The position numbers and the translations under genes were made by a program. Source: a virus. From it: a DNA stretch of 39,163 bases. The DNA is taken from positions 1 to 39,163 of the IMG/VR virus record IMGVR_UViG_3300044949_002438. One strand, given 5' to 3'. Below are positions 24,401 through 32,860 of the stretch, piece after piece; within the stretch, counting starts at the first letter, position 1; every line of letters begins with the position of its first letter. The notes under the pieces were generated by a model. The model did not search any database. It worked only from the letters and a program-made list of their open reading frames with translations, and had not been told where the DNA came from.

Positions 24401-26983
24401 GTTATTATTAAATATTAATGTAGGTAACTCCGGCTCGGATGTTCCATTTGATTCGTATATTTTATATAATTTAGTTACGTCAGTAGTTAGTAAGCAAATT
24501 TCTTCATCCTGAACTCTAGTTCCATATGGATAATTTCCATAAATTAGACCGTCATTTAGGGTAGTACCCCCAATACCAGAACCATTATATTTTGATTTAT
24601 TTACTATTATACTTTTTACTCTATTAATATTTTTAGTTTTATTTTTTATAGTGTTTTTTGATAATGTAGCTATTAATTTTGCACTTCCAGATCCACTCAA
24701 TCCATTTATAGTTAATATATTTGATCCAGAAGTAAATACGAATTTATCTTCTGTTAATATTTCTGTTTGACCATTTTGAGTTATTAAACAATATCTTTCT
24801 TCGTCAAACGGTAAGAAAATTTCATTTTCATCCGATTCAATTTCTCCAGTAGACCCATTTACGATAGTTACATCAATTTGTTTCCTGATTACCAAATTTG
24901 ATTTTGATAAATTTACTGATGAAATATAGTCCTTTGGTAATTTTGTATATAAAGTGTTATCTGATGATGAATTTAATTTTGTTGAAAGAATTTTAAAATT
25001 GCTTGGATTTATTCCTGAAGATGGTAAAGCGCCTTCACATACTCCAGATACTGTTGTAACTCCACTTATTGTTATTGAGTTTACATTTACTGAAGATATT
25101 TTTGAAAATGTGATAGCATTTTTACTTGGATCAGTATATGATACTATATCTCCGGATTTTGCTGAATTGCTAAAAATAAAATCTGGAGTAAATACTGTAC
25201 TTATTCCAGATACATTTGCGGAAATATTTACCTGACCTACATCTATATGATTATTTTGCTTCAAATCTGCGTTAAATATATAACCACTGCCAAAATTTGC
25301 GTAGATGGATTTGATATCTGATATTTTATATTGAGTTATAGCAGTTGCAATTCTTGTATTGTCAATTCCATCAAATAAAAATGATTCTCCAACCAAAAAG
25401 TTTCCTTGACAATTATATAGAATTAAACTCGTTGAATTACTAACATTTGATCTTAAGAATCCAGATGCTCCACTAGATTTTCCTTTTATTCTAGTTGGTG
25501 TAGTTAAAGTTATTGGAGAATTTAATGTAATTGTAGTATAAGGCTGAATATCATATAAAGATATATCCCACTGATTGGAATCTGGGTATGTAAAGTCGTA
25601 AGATCCAGATTCTAAAGCAAAATCATATACTCTAGCTAATCCTATTTCATTTCCAGATGCTATGGATTGATTTGAACCAACTCTAGAATCTCTTAATGAT
25701 ACATAAGTACTGGCAAATCCTATCTGAGGAGATCCATATACTCTATTTAAAGTAAAGGTTGGTCCTGTATAATAATTTATACCTTGAGATATGAATTCTT
25801 TAGTTGTTCTTGGTTTTTCAAAGTCCAAATAAGTAGTGCTTAATGTTCCAATTTCATATCCAAAAATATAAGCAGTTACTGGAGAAATTGCATAAGTTCC
25901 TAAACTCTCACTTGGCTCATTTCCACTATACGTGAGTCTATTTGAAGAAAATACTCCATTATTTCCCTCATAATCATTTAAAGTTTCTCTTATAGAAACT
26001 GATGGTGATTTTACATAATAATTCCCAGACTCATCATAAGTTCTTCTAGCTAATTCTCTTTGAAGTTCATTATATTTTACTTCTTTATTATATGAGTATT
26101 CTTTACCATTTCTAATTTCCATCAATACAATAAATGATGGATCTAGATCTTCATATAAATTATAAAAATTTAATCTTACATTAAAAGTAAATCTATCTGC
26201 TCCAGGAGCAGAATAATTAGTAAATCCTCTAGCGTTATCATTTAGATTTTCATCATAATTTGAAGTAATTATGAATTCATCTATAGAGAATCCTACTTTA
26301 AAGTCACCATCATTTTTATATTGATCTATTACTAATGTTTGAGACTCAACTGCTACAAAAAATCCTCTTATATAATAATATCCTGACGAAAGGTAAACTA
26401 CAGAAGCCTTTCCAGTTGGAATCCCTTGAGATACTACTGTACAAATGGCATCTCCAGTTACTATTTGCGGTAAAATATTATCCTCGCCCAAATCTTCATC
26501 ATCTAGCAATTCTATGGTAGAATATAATTCTAGTATTTCACCAGCTTGAAATTTAGTATTTGTTTGACTTTGATTTATGTAAGTTATATACAGAGTAACT
26601 CTATTAATATCTGATTCTATTTCAGTTATATAATTATCAATTCTTGCTGTTACGCCACTAGTTCTTCCTTTTATAACTTCCCCAACTAAAAAATCTAATA
26701 TATCTTTAGTTATTCTTGTTCCAAAATATTCATTATCTACAATTACATAATCAACATTATTAGAATATGAAAGTTCTCCATCAATGACCCTAGAGCCCTC
26801 TTTAAATATATGATTTCCAAATGTTTCAATTTGATTCTGTAGTATTGATTGTAAATTATTTAATTCTCTACTTTGTATAGGAAATCCTGGTTTAAATAAA
26901 ACCTTATAATAATCAAATGCTTGAGGATCTGTTGTAAAATCGTCAAAATATGGAAATGTATTGAGATTAGTTAGTTGTGGCAT
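21455..26983 (-). CDS. DUF4815-type giant baseplate/fibre protein with polyglycine tail
   Basis: 1842 residues. The N-terminus (LNTFPYFDDF, FDYYKVLFKPGFPIQSRELN, LQSILQNQIETFGNHIFKEG) is the DUF4815 signature of large phage structural proteins. The body is beta-rich with several F..GE..(G).(T)S motifs (FLVGEVIKGRTSG at 98-110, NFLVGESFLFDG, FSIGEQVEF, TFEVGETVKSS). A segment with DIRKLEDRITNLEYYTTLSLLE is a probable trimeric coiled coil. After residue about 1757 the chain becomes a Gly/Ser tail: roughly 50 of the last 85 residues are Gly, ending GGGMGKM. It sits just after gp8, in the T4 gp9-gp12 slot, so it probably forms the baseplate edge or fibre connection. The tail resembles in composition the glycine-rich motifs of gp38-type adhesins, which suggests receptor or adhesin function; this is inference. 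Confidence 0.9.
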   Translation of the reverse strand: MPQLTNLNTFPYFDDFTTDPQAFDYYKVLFKPGFPIQSRELNNLQSILQNQIETFGNHIFKEGSRVIDGELSYSNNVDYVIVDNEYFGTRITKDILDFLVGEVIKGRTSGVTARIDNYITEIESDINRVTLYITYINQSQTNTKFQAGEILELYSTIELLDDEDLGEDNILPQIVTGDAICTVVSQGIPTGKASVVYLSSGYYYIRGFFVAVESQTLVIDQYKNDGDFKVGFSIDEFIITSNYDENLNDNARGFTNYSAPGADRFTFNVRLNFYNLYEDLDPSFIVLMEIRNGKEYSYNKEVKYNELQRELARRTYDESGNYYVKSPSVSIRETLNDYEGNNGVFSSNRLTYSGNEPSESLGTYAISPVTAYIFGYEIGTLSTTYLDFEKPRTTKEFISQGINYYTGPTFTLNRVYGSPQIGFASTYVSLRDSRVGSNQSIASGNEIGLARVYDFALESGSYDFTYPDSNQWDISLYDIQPYTTITLNSPITLTTPTRIKGKSSGASGFLRSNVSNSTSLILYNCQGNFLVGESFLFDGIDNTRIATAITQYKISDIKSIYANFGSGYIFNADLKQNNHIDVGQVNISANVSGISTVFTPDFIFSNSAKSGDIVSYTDPSKNAITFSKISSVNVNSITISGVTTVSGVCEGALPSSGINPSNFKILSTKLNSSSDNTLYTKLPKDYISSVNLSKSNLVIRKQIDVTIVNGSTGEIESDENEIFLPFDEERYCLITQNGQTEILTEDKFVFTSGSNILTINGLSGSGSAKLIATLSKNTIKNKTKNINRVKSIIVNKSKYNGSGIGGTTLNDGLIYGNYPYGTRVQDEEICLLTTDVTKLYKIYESNGTSEPELPTLIFNNNISNSIIGERIFGTTSNSSAIVVEKLSTNTVSILYLNDEQFSIGEQVEFKESKLLSTVLSLSDGDIDVTNKYTFISGQNDTILDYSKIVRKSNEKEPKRQLKIVFEYLSISPNDTGDIVTKNSYNQLDYCDIPTVNGIRVCDIIDIRPRVSEYSVAENQRSPFEFIGRTFSNNSSSNILASDESFVIDFSIYLPRTDRIYLSKDGIFQISKGNPSENKSSPNEILDSIEVATINLPPYLCNLSDAEIKVREYKRYTMADIRKLEDRITNLEYYTTLSLLEVSTSNTEILDSNGLNRFKSGFYVDDFSSTLSQKKETEVKNCIDPKNSVLRPSHYTTQIDLILGTRASIGVDNSEKNDYRVDTNLLGSNVVRTGQLLTLSYDEVQEIIQPYSTKIVNVSAYSSSFFTGTIELVPSSDIWVDQVKLEPKSFQVDGYTESTSQMELTQFDPQTGFGPVTWNSWETVWTGTEKATESDITNYGNYASADIYEATVKIGTKSRNGTRNVLKTSIDSNSLGDTVISTQIIPYLRSRNIEFTGKRMKPFSQVYAFFDGIDMSQYIVPKLIEIEMISGTFEVGETVKSSIASPNGSVISILPEISFRIAKINHKYGAYDNPTTVYNTNPYNIQETIPSTYSSTSTLLNVDTFSLSNQPQGDYYGYLSMNSSFILIGNSSKAQCKIKNIRLVTDQIGDVVGSLWIPDPNISSNPKFEAGTKTFTLTNESTNSRVDGLVTSLAEEKYYSEGKKQTTQENIMLIRNQRVEIQTLTESNPTVEIGDIVYKTTEVITDLPPPSSSHVTGSDGIIVERDLPPLAAEPVTTADPTDPSVARKVVLINGADPDIVGKPAAKKINQLIKEFGVNVDKIQKGDPVKELKQAIMAVNKAAGTQVAAHRPDVPGSSNYVGPMGGMGGSNSGGSSSGGGAMSSGGGGGGGSTLPPGFSGGGGGSMGSGGGGSGGGGGGSMGSGGGGSGGGGGGMGSGGGMGKM
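21506..21595 (-). repeat. 45-bp tandem repeat coding the polyglycine tail
   Basis: Two adjacent copies, 21506-21550 and 21551-21595, match at 44 of 45 positions by hand comparison. Degenerate partial copies flank them. The period is 15 codons (a GSMGSGGGG-type unit). The G+C content is strikingly higher than in the surrounding gene. Confidence 0.95.
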
Positions 26984-26994
26984 AATTCGTTATT

Positions 26995-28548
26995 TTAAAA
27001 TTGAAGCACTATTTTAATATCTTCTTTTTGATTTGAAGATCTAGTAATTGATGGTCTATTATCAATATAAAGTATATCTCCAGAATATTTTTTCACTTCC
27101 GGTAAAGCAACTCCATTTTCAAAATATTGCCCAAGATTATATTCATCAACACTATTTATTACAGTGGATATACCAGTAAATGAAGTATCTATTTGTAGAT
27201 TTATTGAGCCTCCTTGAACAATCAAATTTCCAGAACTGCTAGGAGATGATGTAAATTCATAAACATTATCTCCGTAAATTGAATTTACTTTATCATAAGT
27301 CCCTGTATCAAATCCAGATAATGTTCTATCTTTCCAATATTTTAAAACACCTGTAGTATTATCATACGAAACAACCTTTCCATATGCAGTAATTCCTAAT
27401 CCTATAGTTTGTTGTACTATTGAATTATTATCAAATACTGCTATTTCATAATCTGTAATAGAATTTATTCCAATTAATTTTAAAGAATATGTTGAGCAAG
27501 CACTATCCTTTGTTAAAAATGATTCATTTGGCGATAGTGGATTTTCTATAAGTCCCACTCTAGAAATTTTGTTTCCTATCGTAAAATCTGGATCTTCTTC
27601 ATTATTTTCTATTCTAGCATATATTAAAACATTATGAGCACCTAACTCTCTATAAATGTTATTTCCGTGCCCATTTTTTGGAGGAATAATTACATCTAAT
27701 TCTGGGATAGTTGAATTCGCTCCAAATATTATTCCGGATGACTCTAAATCTACTTTTCCATGACTGTAACCACTGCCCCCTTCCGTAATATATACAGATT
27801 CTATCTTTGAGTCGTTTCCAACAGTTACCGTTGCTTTTGCTCCAGATCCATCTCCAAATATATCTACATCAGTATAAGATTTTGCTGGACCTAGATTACT
27901 TCCTCTATCTTTTATTACAATTACTTTTAATTGTCCACTACTGATTGAGTTAAGATACATTTCTTCATTTGACGATTCCCAATATTTTGGTACTGGGATA
28001 TAATGAATAGATTCAAATTTTAATATATCAGTAGGAGGAATTGTATATAAGTATTTCCATACATATCCATCAGAAGTTTCTACTGGCTCCAAATCTGTAA
28101 ATAATGGTTCTTCTAAAGAAGTTTTTCCATTTGGATATTCTGGATTGGTTCCATTACTTAAGCAAATATAAACTCTATAATCCCTATTAATAATATAAAA
28201 ATTTGAAGAATATAAACTAGTTTGTTTAGTTACATTTGTTGGATTATTTCTACTAATATCATGCCTGTACATATCATATACATTACCAGAACTCCAGACA
28301 ATTTTTCTTATTACATTAACTACATCTTGAGAATTTATTCTTTTTAGAGCCAAAATGGTATCCCATACATCATTATGATTATCAAATGAATCTATTGGTG
28401 ATGGTGGAGTTCTATCCCAATTTGAGTCGTAATCACTTGAATTTGGGAGACCTATGAACGCATAATAATAACTGTCCTCATTATCGACTGATTTTATGAA
28501 AGAATTGGCAAGAGTTAATCTTAATTGGTCTGTAATTATTGCGGACAT
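26995..28548 (-). CDS. gp8: Baseplate wedge protein gp8
   Basis: 517 residues (T4 gp8 has 334). Recognised by the N-terminal part (YYYAFIGLPNSSDYDSNWDR, then DVWDTILALKRINSQDVVNVIRK) and above all by SDGYVWKYLYTIPPTDI (159-175) with IHYIPVPKYW (181-190), which match GDGYVWEYLFEIPP and the following segment of T4 gp8. gp8 dimers link gp7 and gp10 in each baseplate wedge. The extra C-terminal length contains an ITEGGSGYSHGKVDL hairpin (about 254-268) and further beta-rich sequence ending SITRSSNQKEDIKIVLQF. It follows the 1425-residue protein after 31 bases that contain a late-type box, and precedes the DUF4815 gene by 11 bases. Confidence 0.9.
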   Translation of the reverse strand: MSAIITDQLRLTLANSFIKSVDNEDSYYYAFIGLPNSSDYDSNWDRTPPSPIDSFDNHNDVWDTILALKRINSQDVVNVIRKIVWSSGNVYDMYRHDISRNNPTNVTKQTSLYSSNFYIINRDYRVYICLSNGTNPEYPNGKTSLEEPLFTDLEPVETSDGYVWKYLYTIPPTDILKFESIHYIPVPKYWESSNEEMYLNSISSGQLKVIVIKDRGSNLGPAKSYTDVDIFGDGSGAKATVTVGNDSKIESVYITEGGSGYSHGKVDLESSGIIFGANSTIPELDVIIPPKNGHGNNIYRELGAHNVLIYARIENNEEDPDFTIGNKISRVGLIENPLSPNESFLTKDSACSTYSLKLIGINSITDYEIAVFDNNSIVQQTIGLGITAYGKVVSYDNTTGVLKYWKDRTLSGFDTGTYDKVNSIYGDNVYEFTSSPSSSGNLIVQGGSINLQIDTSFTGISTVINSVDEYNLGQYFENGVALPEVKKYSGDILYIDNRPSITRSSNQKEDIKIVLQF

Positions 28549-28567
28549 TGATTCTTAAAGTTTAAAT

Positions 28568-28575
28568 TATTTATT
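28568..28575 (-). promoter_or_regulatory. T4-type late promoter box for gp8
   Basis: Minus-strand AATAAATA in the gap before gp8. Predicted +1 near 28562, 14 nt before the ATG at 28548. Confidence 0.52.
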
Positions 28576-28579
28576 TTGA

Positions 28580-31500
28580 TCATATTAGAGTATAATCAAC
28601 ATATTTTAATTGATTTGCTCTTTTTATGAAAGGATTTGTTTGACTATTATAATCATTATTTATAGTAAAGGAATTGGAAATTCCCTTTTCAATTTCTATT
28701 AATCCCCAACTATAATTGCCATAAAAATTGCTAAATCCAAATCCAACTATTCCGTTATAATTACTTACACTTACAGTAACTTTAGCTACAGTTGCTTGAC
28801 CCATTCCAAAAGCACTAGTTGTTCCTATAGATACTGAAATTGCTTGGTATATATTATCAATTCCTTTAGTTCCTATACCGATTACATTCCCATTTTTATC
28901 TAATGACGTTGTTCCATCACCAATTGTTGATCCATAGACAGTAAAATAATAATTATTTTGAATTTCACTGATAGATATGTTTGGATTAAAATAGTCAGGA
29001 TCTCTTAAAATTGAATTTGAAGGTATTAATAAATCCAATACAAGTCCATAAGGTGCATTAGGGATACTAGTTTGTTTTATTCCAGAAATAATTCCAAAAT
29101 CTCCATAATAATTTACATCGGAAACAGATTCTTTAATAACTTTTGGTGGTTCAATCAATATTATTGGTGGATTTGAATTTGTGTATCCGAATCCAGGATT
29201 TGCAATGGTAATATTTGTTACTATTCCTACATTACTTATTGATGATTGAAGACTTGATTTTATTCCATTTTTTGTATAATATGGATCCGAAATACTAACT
29301 TTTGGGTTTGATTTGTATCCAATGCCACCATCAATCAAATTTACTGAACTTATTGTTCCTGATGTAGAAACCGTAACTGTTGCTGATGCTGGCTTTGAAT
29401 TTAAGTTGCCAATAATTTCTATTTTATTAGTATATTCTCTATCAGCATTTTCATTTTTATAATCAAACAAAGGTCTTATATTATCTACCCAAACTAAAGT
29501 AGAACCAATACTTACATTTGATATCAATTTTGCAATTGGATGTATAGAAGGTTCATACTCTATGCGATCTTTAGTTATGTGTGTGTCATCTATAACAATA
29601 TCATTTCTTTGTTTACACCAATTTACCGGTCTCAATAACTCTTGTTCTTGAGTTATTCCTTTCCCCAAATAGTCAATTGTTTGTACCAAATCTGGAACTG
29701 GTATTTCACTAACTATTCGTTTTTTCTCTGTTAAATTCCTTTGTTCTGAGTAAATATTTAAATTATCACCCACTTTTACTGTTTCTAAAATATTTACTAA
29801 TTTTACGTCAATACCTTCGGTTCCTTTGTAAAAAATTATATCACATCTATCCCCTTCTTTAGGTGGTTCTACAAATGTAATAGTGCTTCCTCCTTCAAAA
29901 ATATAAGATTCATTTGGTATCTGAATTACTCCATTTATCAATATAATTAAAGTGGCTTTTAAATCTACTCTGGTTCCTGGTCTTTTTAAAATAGCATATC
30001 TATTACCATCTAATAATAATCTAAATGTTTTTTTATTTCCATTAAACTGATTACTTATATCATCAAATATTTCTAATTCTCCTATATTCCAAGAATAAAA
30101 ACTATCACTATATACTTTATCAATAATTAATGAAAATTCTTTATATGGTTTAGTTGAATCCAAAGGAATGCCTGAAGAACCACCAACATTAAATGTTAAT
30201 ATTTCTCCTTTTTTATATCCATATCCAAAATTATTTAATTTATAATTAACAACACTAGATCCTTGACCTACAATTATATCTACGGTTGCTTCTGTACCTA
30301 TTCCAGATACTGATGATGTAGAATATTTAAGTGGTATATTATAGTATGCCAATGGAGGATCTATGATAACTTCTGGCGGATTTTCCGTAGAATACTTTGG
30401 AGTGGATCCATTAATATTAATAGAAATTATTCTTCCATTCGATACAGTTGCCGTTCCAATATATTCTATATTTGGTATGCCAGAGCTATATGTTTGAACA
30501 CCTACTCTAATATTTGTTTGTATTCCAGATCTATATCCAGCTCCATTATTGTTGATAGTTATACTTTGTATAGTTCCAGATATTGAAACTATTGCGGTTC
30601 CACCTGCAGCTACTAGTGGCTGTAAACCGTATCCATTACTAGATCCAGCTGATACTATAATACCTCCTTTTGGAACACTGGCATTATTTGGATCATAAGA
30701 TATAGAAGTCGCTGTTCCTGTAAAATCAATATAAGTTTTATTAGATATTTCTGTAAAATTAAAATCCTTTTCTGGAACTTGAAGAATATTATTAATTAGT
30801 AGTAAGGAATTCTGATCCTCTATTCCAGTAACACTATTGCCAGAATTCGTTAATTCATATCTTTTTGTTATAGCATTAAATGAAGATGATATATCATCAA
30901 ATATATTATTCGTTGAGTATGTATCAAATGATTCTAAAGGAACTCCAGACCGTATAAAAACTCTCCCATGAAATGATGATTTTGTTTCATATTCTGGAAG
31001 AGAACTATCTGAAAAATTATACTCCGATGGTCTTTGTTTTTTACCATATGGAGCTGATGAGAAATAAATCGTATTGTTTATAATATTATAGTTTCCAGTC
31101 ATTTTAGTAATTAAATCGCCGGATGAATGAATTCCAGTTTTTGTTCCCATCCATGGACGTTTTACTTGGACTGAATTGGTACTCCCTATTCCAATAGATA
31201 CTATCTTCATTATTTCATCATTAACAATAATTAAGTCTTCTATTGAAAATGACTCAATACTTGAAAATTTCAATATTGATGACGCAAAATTGAGATCATT
31301 CTCAAGAAAACATGTGCTTAAAGTTGATACTACTGGAGTTTGGATAACATTATCTATTGTAATAATGCATTTTTTATTTGGATCAGTAGATGTCAAATAA
31401 TGGGTTTGGCCAATCCCAGAATTTGTAAATTGTATAAATGATGGAATATTTGATAAAGCAATTTCTGGAGAACTGCATAATCTTATTCTAACATCATCTA

Positions 31501-32857
31501 CTTTATATACAAAAACCTCTTCGGGTAATATTGTAGTTAATCCTACCCCTAATATTGATGTTTGAGATATTCCTATAGCGTTTTCTGAATTATATAAAAA
31601 TTCATCTGTTCTATACTTTATTTTTTCTCCGGTCACAAAAAAATGATTAGGGATACTAATAAAATCATCAGTTATGTTTAGTATGTTTTGGTTTTGTGGA
31701 TCAAATTGACGCTCAAAAATACTAATTCCGTCATGTGTTAAATCAAAATTAACTCTATAATTTTGCTCATCTGAATAATTAAACCTAGAAATACCAGATC
31801 TAATTTCGAAATTTTCAAAAGATTTTGATTTTGGATAATCTGAGTATTCTGCTAAAGTAAACGAGTTTTTATATGTTATTATATCAACATCAATATCTGG
31901 TATTGGAGTGAACAATATTTCTGTTCCATTTATTGTTGTATTAATCTCAAAACTTCCTAAAGATGTACTTTGAGATTGTATTGTGCCATACTTTGAAAAT
32001 ATACTTTGATTTTCGTTTGTTACTACAGTAAATTCCGAAAAATCTATAATGTCATTTGTTTTATCAGTTACCTGAACAGCAAAATACGCAGAATTATATT
32101 CTAATGGATATGAACTAATTACTTCTGGAACTGGAAGACTTGTGGACGCTATTGATACTTTATTACTATCTAATAAACTATGCCTTAATTGAACCTCTCC
32201 ACTTTGATTAAATGATGTATTTGCAAATGAGACAGATACTACATTAATGTTTACACTTCTATCTGTAAACGGAGAATTGTATTTTAGTACAGTTTCAGGC
32301 CCGTTAATTACTAAATTATATTCTCCTATTCCAGAGGGAAATTCATTTTCACCTATAGTAAGTGTTCCGTATCTATTATAAGAAGCCTCCCCATTAATAG
32401 ATGAAATATTAATTTCATTATACTCAAAATATTCATTAAACTGATCAGATAATTGTATGATTAATTTTGAAGAAGTATAGTCATTATTGAGCGAGAAAAT
32501 ATTTGCGTTTGAATATGAACTAACTGTTATATTTGTTGAAGCAACACTTACAATATCACCTATTTGAATAGTTTTACCTTCTGTAATTGTTTGCTCAATA
32601 TCATAAGAAGTATAAGAATAACTATAGTCATTAATTCTTCCATCAAGAGGGTAAAATGTTAAATTTGCCTTTCCTGGTTCTGATTGTATGATATCAAAAT
32701 CACCAATTTCGTTTTGACTGTATACTTTTCCATAAGAATTTGATAATATATCTCTACCATTTGTTATTAGATTTACTATCGAAAGTTGCCTGTTTTGTAG
32801 GAATCTTTCATCAACTACTGTTAAAAATAATTTTTTTGCTCTTGTTTTAAATGCCAT
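28580..32857 (-). CDS. Giant virion protein, gp7 slot, downstream part (1425 aa)
   Basis: 1425 residues, beta-rich, no signal peptide. Residues about 7-333 hold three tandem copies of an 80-residue beta domain at about 125-residue spacing, each with YG(K/T)(V/L/I), then (I/L)G.(F/Y)(D/N/E), then a strand such as LTFYP or ILFTP. An HFFVTGEKIKY repeat follows near residue 404. The second half has several hairpins: NNGAGYRSG, NFGYGYKKGE, DGGIGYKSNP, NPGFGYTNSNPP. The C-terminus has SNYNGIVGFGFSNFYGNYSW and ends LKYVDYTLI. The ATG lies only two codons after the TAA of the upstream giant gene, in the same frame, without a Shine-Dalgarno sequence, so translation must be coupled or result from recoding. 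Position upstream of gp8 corresponds to T4 gp7. Probably a baseplate wedge or peripheral baseplate protein. Confidence 0.88.
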   Translation of the reverse strand: MAFKTRAKKLFLTVVDERFLQNRQLSIVNLITNGRDILSNSYGKVYSQNEIGDFDIIQSEPGKANLTFYPLDGRINDYSYSYTSYDIEQTITEGKTIQIGDIVSVASTNITVSSYSNANIFSLNNDYTSSKLIIQLSDQFNEYFEYNEINISSINGEASYNRYGTLTIGENEFPSGIGEYNLVINGPETVLKYNSPFTDRSVNINVVSVSFANTSFNQSGEVQLRHSLLDSNKVSIASTSLPVPEVISSYPLEYNSAYFAVQVTDKTNDIIDFSEFTVVTNENQSIFSKYGTIQSQSTSLGSFEINTTINGTEILFTPIPDIDVDIITYKNSFTLAEYSDYPKSKSFENFEIRSGISRFNYSDEQNYRVNFDLTHDGISIFERQFDPQNQNILNITDDFISIPNHFFVTGEKIKYRTDEFLYNSENAIGISQTSILGVGLTTILPEEVFVYKVDDVRIRLCSSPEIALSNIPSFIQFTNSGIGQTHYLTSTDPNKKCIITIDNVIQTPVVSTLSTCFLENDLNFASSILKFSSIESFSIEDLIIVNDEIMKIVSIGIGSTNSVQVKRPWMGTKTGIHSSGDLITKMTGNYNIINNTIYFSSAPYGKKQRPSEYNFSDSSLPEYETKSSFHGRVFIRSGVPLESFDTYSTNNIFDDISSSFNAITKRYELTNSGNSVTGIEDQNSLLLINNILQVPEKDFNFTEISNKTYIDFTGTATSISYDPNNASVPKGGIIVSAGSSNGYGLQPLVAAGGTAIVSISGTIQSITINNNGAGYRSGIQTNIRVGVQTYSSGIPNIEYIGTATVSNGRIISININGSTPKYSTENPPEVIIDPPLAYYNIPLKYSTSSVSGIGTEATVDIIVGQGSSVVNYKLNNFGYGYKKGEILTFNVGGSSGIPLDSTKPYKEFSLIIDKVYSDSFYSWNIGELEIFDDISNQFNGNKKTFRLLLDGNRYAILKRPGTRVDLKATLIILINGVIQIPNESYIFEGGSTITFVEPPKEGDRCDIIFYKGTEGIDVKLVNILETVKVGDNLNIYSEQRNLTEKKRIVSEIPVPDLVQTIDYLGKGITQEQELLRPVNWCKQRNDIVIDDTHITKDRIEYEPSIHPIAKLISNVSIGSTLVWVDNIRPLFDYKNENADREYTNKIEIIGNLNSKPASATVTVSTSGTISSVNLIDGGIGYKSNPKVSISDPYYTKNGIKSSLQSSISNVGIVTNITIANPGFGYTNSNPPIILIEPPKVIKESVSDVNYYGDFGIISGIKQTSIPNAPYGLVLDLLIPSNSILRDPDYFNPNISISEIQNNYYFTVYGSTIGDGTTSLDKNGNVIGIGTKGIDNIYQAISVSIGTTSAFGMGQATVAKVTVSVSNYNGIVGFGFSNFYGNYSWGLIEIEKGISNSFTINNDYNSQTNPFIKRANQLKYVDYTLI
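31861..32839 (-). repeat. Three tandem copies of an ~80-residue beta domain
   Basis: Protein-level repeats in the 1425-residue protein: 32620-32839 (SYGKVYSQNEIGDFDI), 32228-32467 (RYGTLTIGE ... GIGEYNLVING) and 31861-32089 (KYGTIQSQSTSLGSFEI). Each opens with a strand of the type LFLTVVDE, LIIQLSDQ or FAVQVTDK. Spacing between copies is 124 and 126 residues. Confidence 0.8.
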
Positions 32858-32860
32858 TTT

